A DNA stretch of 24,999 bases from CAZEJK01 sp964512045 (GTDB lineage Bacteria > Acidobacteriota > Thermoanaerobaculia > Thermoanaerobaculales > Sulfomarinibacteraceae), in contig CAZEJK010000057.1 in assembly GCA_964512045.1 (NCBI GenBank), forward strand, positions 1 through 24,999. The letters are read 5' to 3'. Below, piece by piece: positions 22,215 through 24,999 of the stretch. A program made the translations under genes and the position numbers. The notes under the pieces are model-generated. The model was not told the origin of the DNA, made no database searches, and worked only from the letters and a program-made list of their open reading frames with translations. Every line of letters begins with the position of its first letter. Position 1 is the first letter of the stretch.

Positions 22215-24999
22215 ATGCGCTCGATGTCTTTCGTCGTGATGCTCTCTGCTGCACTCTGTGCGGGCTCCGCCGAGCCGACGGTCCGGCTCTCGGCCATGAG
22301 CCCAGGGCTCGAGGCCGCACCGTTTCCGGCCTCGGCAATACTCGTGACGGATCTGGACCGGGATCTGTACCCGGATCTGGTGCTCGCCCGATCGACCGAG
22401 GACGGTGGAGAGGTGGCGATCGCGCTCGGCGAGACCAGCTTCGACGGCCACGATCCGACCGCGGCGCAGACACCGTTCGGCGCGGCAGAGCACGCTCGGG
22501 TGGTACCGGTGGCGCCTGAGATGCTGATGGCCGGTGACGTCGACCACGATGGCCTCCCCGACATCGTGGTCGGTCAGCGCGGCGATCGCGAGGTGTGGGT
22601 GCTGGCAGGTGACGGCGGCGGCGACCTTGCCGAACCGAAGAGGCTGGCGCTTCCGGGACCGATGACTGCGGCGACCACTGGCGACCTCGGTCGGGTGGAC
22701 CAGCGTCAGGACCTGACGGTGGCGGTGGACGATCCGCCGCGGCTGCTGCGTTGGGACCGCGGCGTGCACCGTCAGGCCGATACGCTGGCGCTGGAGGCGC
22801 CCGTCCGGGCACTGACCGTGGCGCGGCTCGATGACGACGGTCTCGCTGATGTGGTGGCGATCGGTGAGCGCTCGGTGAGCGTGGCGATCGGAGTGGACCG
22901 GCCGATGGTGCACGCTGGTCTGCACGCTGCGCCTCCGGTGCGCAGCCTCCTGCTGAGGACCGACCTCGAGCTGAGAGATGCCGTCAGGATGGCGAGCGTG
23001 CGTCAGGGCCGCGATGCCGTCCACGTACTGACGGCGGACGGGCGGCTGGCCGCGCTCGAGGCGAGTGAGGATGGGCTCGCGCTGCGGCCACAGGCACGGT
23101 TCGCTTCCTCCGACGTCCAGCTCAGCGGAGGCTTCCGGACCGATCCGGTCATCGTCGATCTGCAGACCGGAACGATGATGCAGATCGACCGCAGGAGAGA
23201 TCGAGCACGGATAGCGCTGCCCCTACAGCAGCCGGTGGTCGCGGCCCAGGCAGTGCGGCTCAACCGAGACGCCGTGGCCGATCAGGTGGTGCTCACCGCC
23301 GACGGTAGGGTGGGTCTGGTGCTCTCTGCGCCGGAGAAGATCTTCATTGTCGACTCGGTCGGCGACGAGCCAGACAGTGTGCCGTGGGACGGGGTTTGCT
23401 CGTCTACCGCGGCCACCTGCACCCTGCGGGCGGCGATCGAGCAAGCGAACAGCACGGCGGCGTTGGACGAGATCCAGTTCAACCTGCCGGGCAGCGGGCC
23501 GTACGTCATCGCTCCCGCCACAGGGCTACCGAACATCACCTCGCCGATCACGATCGACGGCTCCACCCAGCCCGGCACGGGGACCACACCGACGGTCATC
23601 ATCGATGGCTCGTCCGCGAGCGGCGGCCTGATCGGCGGCATGACGCTGCAGGACGGGAGCCACTACGTGGGCACACTTGCGATCGGCGGCTTCTCCAACT
23701 TCGGGCTGCGGATCGTCAACGGCGACGCTGACATGATCCGCTACCTGTGGGCCGGTTGTGCGCCGGATCGCCGCCTTGGCAACGATCGCGAGGGGATTCT
23801 GGTTGCCGACTCGGTGTGGACCGATCTCGGCTACCTCAACGTGGCGGACAACGGGCTCGATGGGGTTGCCATTATCGGAACGAGCGACAGCGCCCGCATC
23901 GCGTACGCCGCCATCGGGTACCACAACCTGGCGACGACCTCGATCGGCAACGAGGACTACGGAGTGCGCATCGACGGCGCCAGCGCCACCTTCTTCTGGC
24001 TCAGTACGGTGGCCAACAACGGGCTGTCGGGCTTCGGTGGCGGTGTCGGGATCGAGGGTGGGGCCGACTCCACCGGGCTCGCCTTCCTGACGATCCGCGC
24101 CCAGGCGCCCGGCACCGGCAACCTCGAGGGCGTGGTCGTGTCCGACGGCGCCACGAACACCACCATCGAGAAGACAACGATCGTGGACAGCACGTTCGAC
24201 GGCATCGAGATCGATGGCTCCACCACCACCGGCACGGTGGTGACCGACAGCAGTATCGGTGTCGCAGAAGGTGTGGCGCGGCCGAACGGGCTGGGAATCT
24301 ACGTCTTCGAGGCGAGCTCCACACTGATCGGCGACGATGATGTCCATCGCACGGTGATCTCGGGGAACACGGGCTACGGAGTGCTGGTCGAGGATGCCGT
24401 TGGTGGAACCGTGATCGGCGAGGTGGCGATCGGGGTCGATGCGGATGGAGCCGTGGCCATTCCGAACGGAGGCAACGGCCTCTATATCTACACCTCCGAC
24501 GGCGTGGATGTCGGCTTCGCGGCGCGCAGTAGGGCGCAGCAGCCGATCATCGCTGGCAACCAGGGATTCGGTCTTGCGTGCACGTCCAGCAGCAATGTCG
24601 CGGTGGAAGGCGCGCTGATTGGCGCCTCAGGCGGTCTCGGCGCCGGGAACGACGGCGGCGCCAGCATCTCCTGTGACTCGGTCACAGTTTCGAACACGAC
24701 CATCAGCGGCAACGCACGGTTTGGCATGGCGATCAACGGGATCGACGTCTCGGTCGGCAGCAGCGAGATCCACGACAACCAAGGGGCCGGCGTCGAGATC
24801 ACCGGTGTCTCCGAGCGGGTGGACCTGCCGCGCACCGTCCTGGCTGGCAACACGGGCATGGAGATCGATCTGGGCGGTGATGGACCCACAGCCAACGATC
24901 CCGGCGACGGGGACACCGGCCCGAACGGGCTGCAGAACTCGCCACGGATCGTGGCCTCGGCCACCTGCGGTGCAGTCAACGCGGTGACCGTCGAGGTGG
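22215..24999 (+). CDS. Exported VCBS/CSLREA/beta-helix protein, 3' end outside window
   Basis: The frame is open from ATG 22215 to the last base, so at least 928 residues are encoded and the C-terminus is missing. A signal peptide is present (1-18, cleavage likely after GSA). Residues about 40-370 carry VCBS/FG-GAP-like repeats with calcium-loop motifs DLDRDLYPDLVLA (46-58), DVDHDGLPDIVVG (108-120) and RLDDDGLADVVAI (204-216). A CSLREA-type module follows at about 376-440 (DGVCSSTAATCTLRAAIEQAN around 392-412, given here in part: TCTLRAAIEQAN). The rest has repeated short strands of a right-handed parallel beta-helix, e.g. VANNGLSGFGGG, VISGNTGYGVLVED and TTISGNARFGMAING. The ribosome site GGAGGAGG has near-ideal spacing. 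It is divergent from the PQQ regulator. The role is probably at the cell surface or secreted, as an adhesin or glycan-related protein. Confidence 0.85.
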   Translation, partial: MRSMSFVVMLSAALCAGSAEPTVRLSAMSPGLEAAPFPASAILVTDLDRDLYPDLVLARSTEDGGEVAIALGETSFDGHDPTAAQTPFGAAEHARVVPVAPEMLMAGDVDHDGLPDIVVGQRGDREVWVLAGDGGGDLAEPKRLALPGPMTAATTGDLGRVDQRQDLTVAVDDPPRLLRWDRGVHRQADTLALEAPVRALTVARLDDDGLADVVAIGERSVSVAIGVDRPMVHAGLHAAPPVRSLLLRTDLELRDAVRMASVRQGRDAVHVLTADGRLAALEASEDGLALRPQARFASSDVQLSGGFRTDPVIVDLQTGTMMQIDRRRDRARIALPLQQPVVAAQAVRLNRDAVADQVVLTADGRVGLVLSAPEKIFIVDSVGDEPDSVPWDGVCSSTAATCTLRAAIEQANSTAALDEIQFNLPGSGPYVIAPATGLPNITSPITIDGSTQPGTGTTPTVIIDGSSASGGLIGGMTLQDGSHYVGTLAIGGFSNFGLRIVNGDADMIRYLWAGCAPDRRLGNDREGILVADSVWTDLGYLNVADNGLDGVAIIGTSDSARIAYAAIGYHNLATTSIGNEDYGVRIDGASATFFWLSTVANNGLSGFGGGVGIEGGADSTGLAFLTIRAQAPGTGNLEGVVVSDGATNTTIEKTTIVDSTFDGIEIDGSTTTGTVVTDSSIGVAEGVARPNGLGIYVFEASSTLIGDDDVHRTVISGNTGYGVLVEDAVGGTVIGEVAIGVDADGAVAIPNGGNGLYIYTSDGVDVGFAARSRAQQPIIAGNQGFGLACTSSSNVAVEGALIGASGGLGAGNDGGASISCDSVTVSNTTISGNARFGMAINGIDVSVGSSEIHDNQGAGVEITGVSERVDLPRTVLAGNTGMEIDLGGDGPTANDPGDGDTGPNGLQNSPRIVASATCGAVNAVTVEV

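Noticed and set aside
22027..22812. N-terminal extension of the regulator by about 260 residues
   Set aside because: The extension is Pro/Arg/Ser low-complexity, runs across the divergent promoter and into the opposite coding gene, and precedes a complete winged helix that starts at ATG 22026.
23526..24347. 273-codon antisense frame within the beta-helix gene
   Set aside because: The plus strand is continuously open with clear repeats; the antisense frame lacks any recognisable domain.

Overview
The window is G+C-rich bacterial DNA. Most genes are protein-coding, many start at GTG, and most have strong GGAGG-type ribosome binding sites. No rRNA, tRNA, CRISPR array, insertion sequence or phage structural cluster is visible. 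Several features point to a free-living, Gram-negative-type, deep-branching bacterium: exported beta-rich proteins with dockerin-like or VCBS/FG-GAP/beta-helix modules, a winged-helix/TolB-like/PQQ-propeller transmembrane regulator, and envelope glycan genes. An Acidobacteriota-like lineage would fit, but this is inference from gene content and I cannot assign a taxon.

Layout. 1-351 is non-coding with a degenerate inverted repeat. 352-3473 (+) is a tight three-gene operon: sulfotransferase, GT4 glycosyltransferase, DUF2334-type polysaccharide deacetylase. 3397-3744 (-) is a small membrane protein. 3783-5100 (+) is an overlapping pair of exported proteins, each carrying a phage tail-tube (gp19-like) domain, behind a near-consensus sigma70 promoter. 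5287-7503 (-) is a long KamA-family radical SAM protein. 7934-9526 (-) is a membrane-anchored SGNH hydrolase with a TPR-like insertion. 9847-11949 (+) is a GT-C type membrane glycosyltransferase, convergent with 11952-13463 (-), an FAD-dependent amine-oxidase/UDP-galactopyranose-mutase-like flavoprotein. 13679-15062 (+) is an exported repeat protein whose dockerin-like C-terminus lies in another frame. 15489-16901 (+) is a GH100 neutral invertase. 16935-22026 (-) holds an exported Ig-like protein and, upstream of it, a 995-residue regulator with two predicted eight-bladed PQQ propellers. Divergent from that regulator, 22215 to the window end (+) is a large exported VCBS/CSLREA/beta-helix protein that continues past the edge.

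How the genes fit together. The sulfotransferase operon, GT-C enzyme and flavoprotein suggest envelope glycan or glycolipid work. The regulator, the Ig-like protein and the divergent beta-helix protein look like one neighbourhood for control and display of surface proteins. The genes at 13679 and 22215 share a three-block upstream motif at the same distance from their start codons, so they may be co-regulated.

The most unusual item is the secreted tail-tube pair at 3783-5100. Contractile-tail tube folds normally act without signal peptides, beside sheath and baseplate genes, and none of those are present here.
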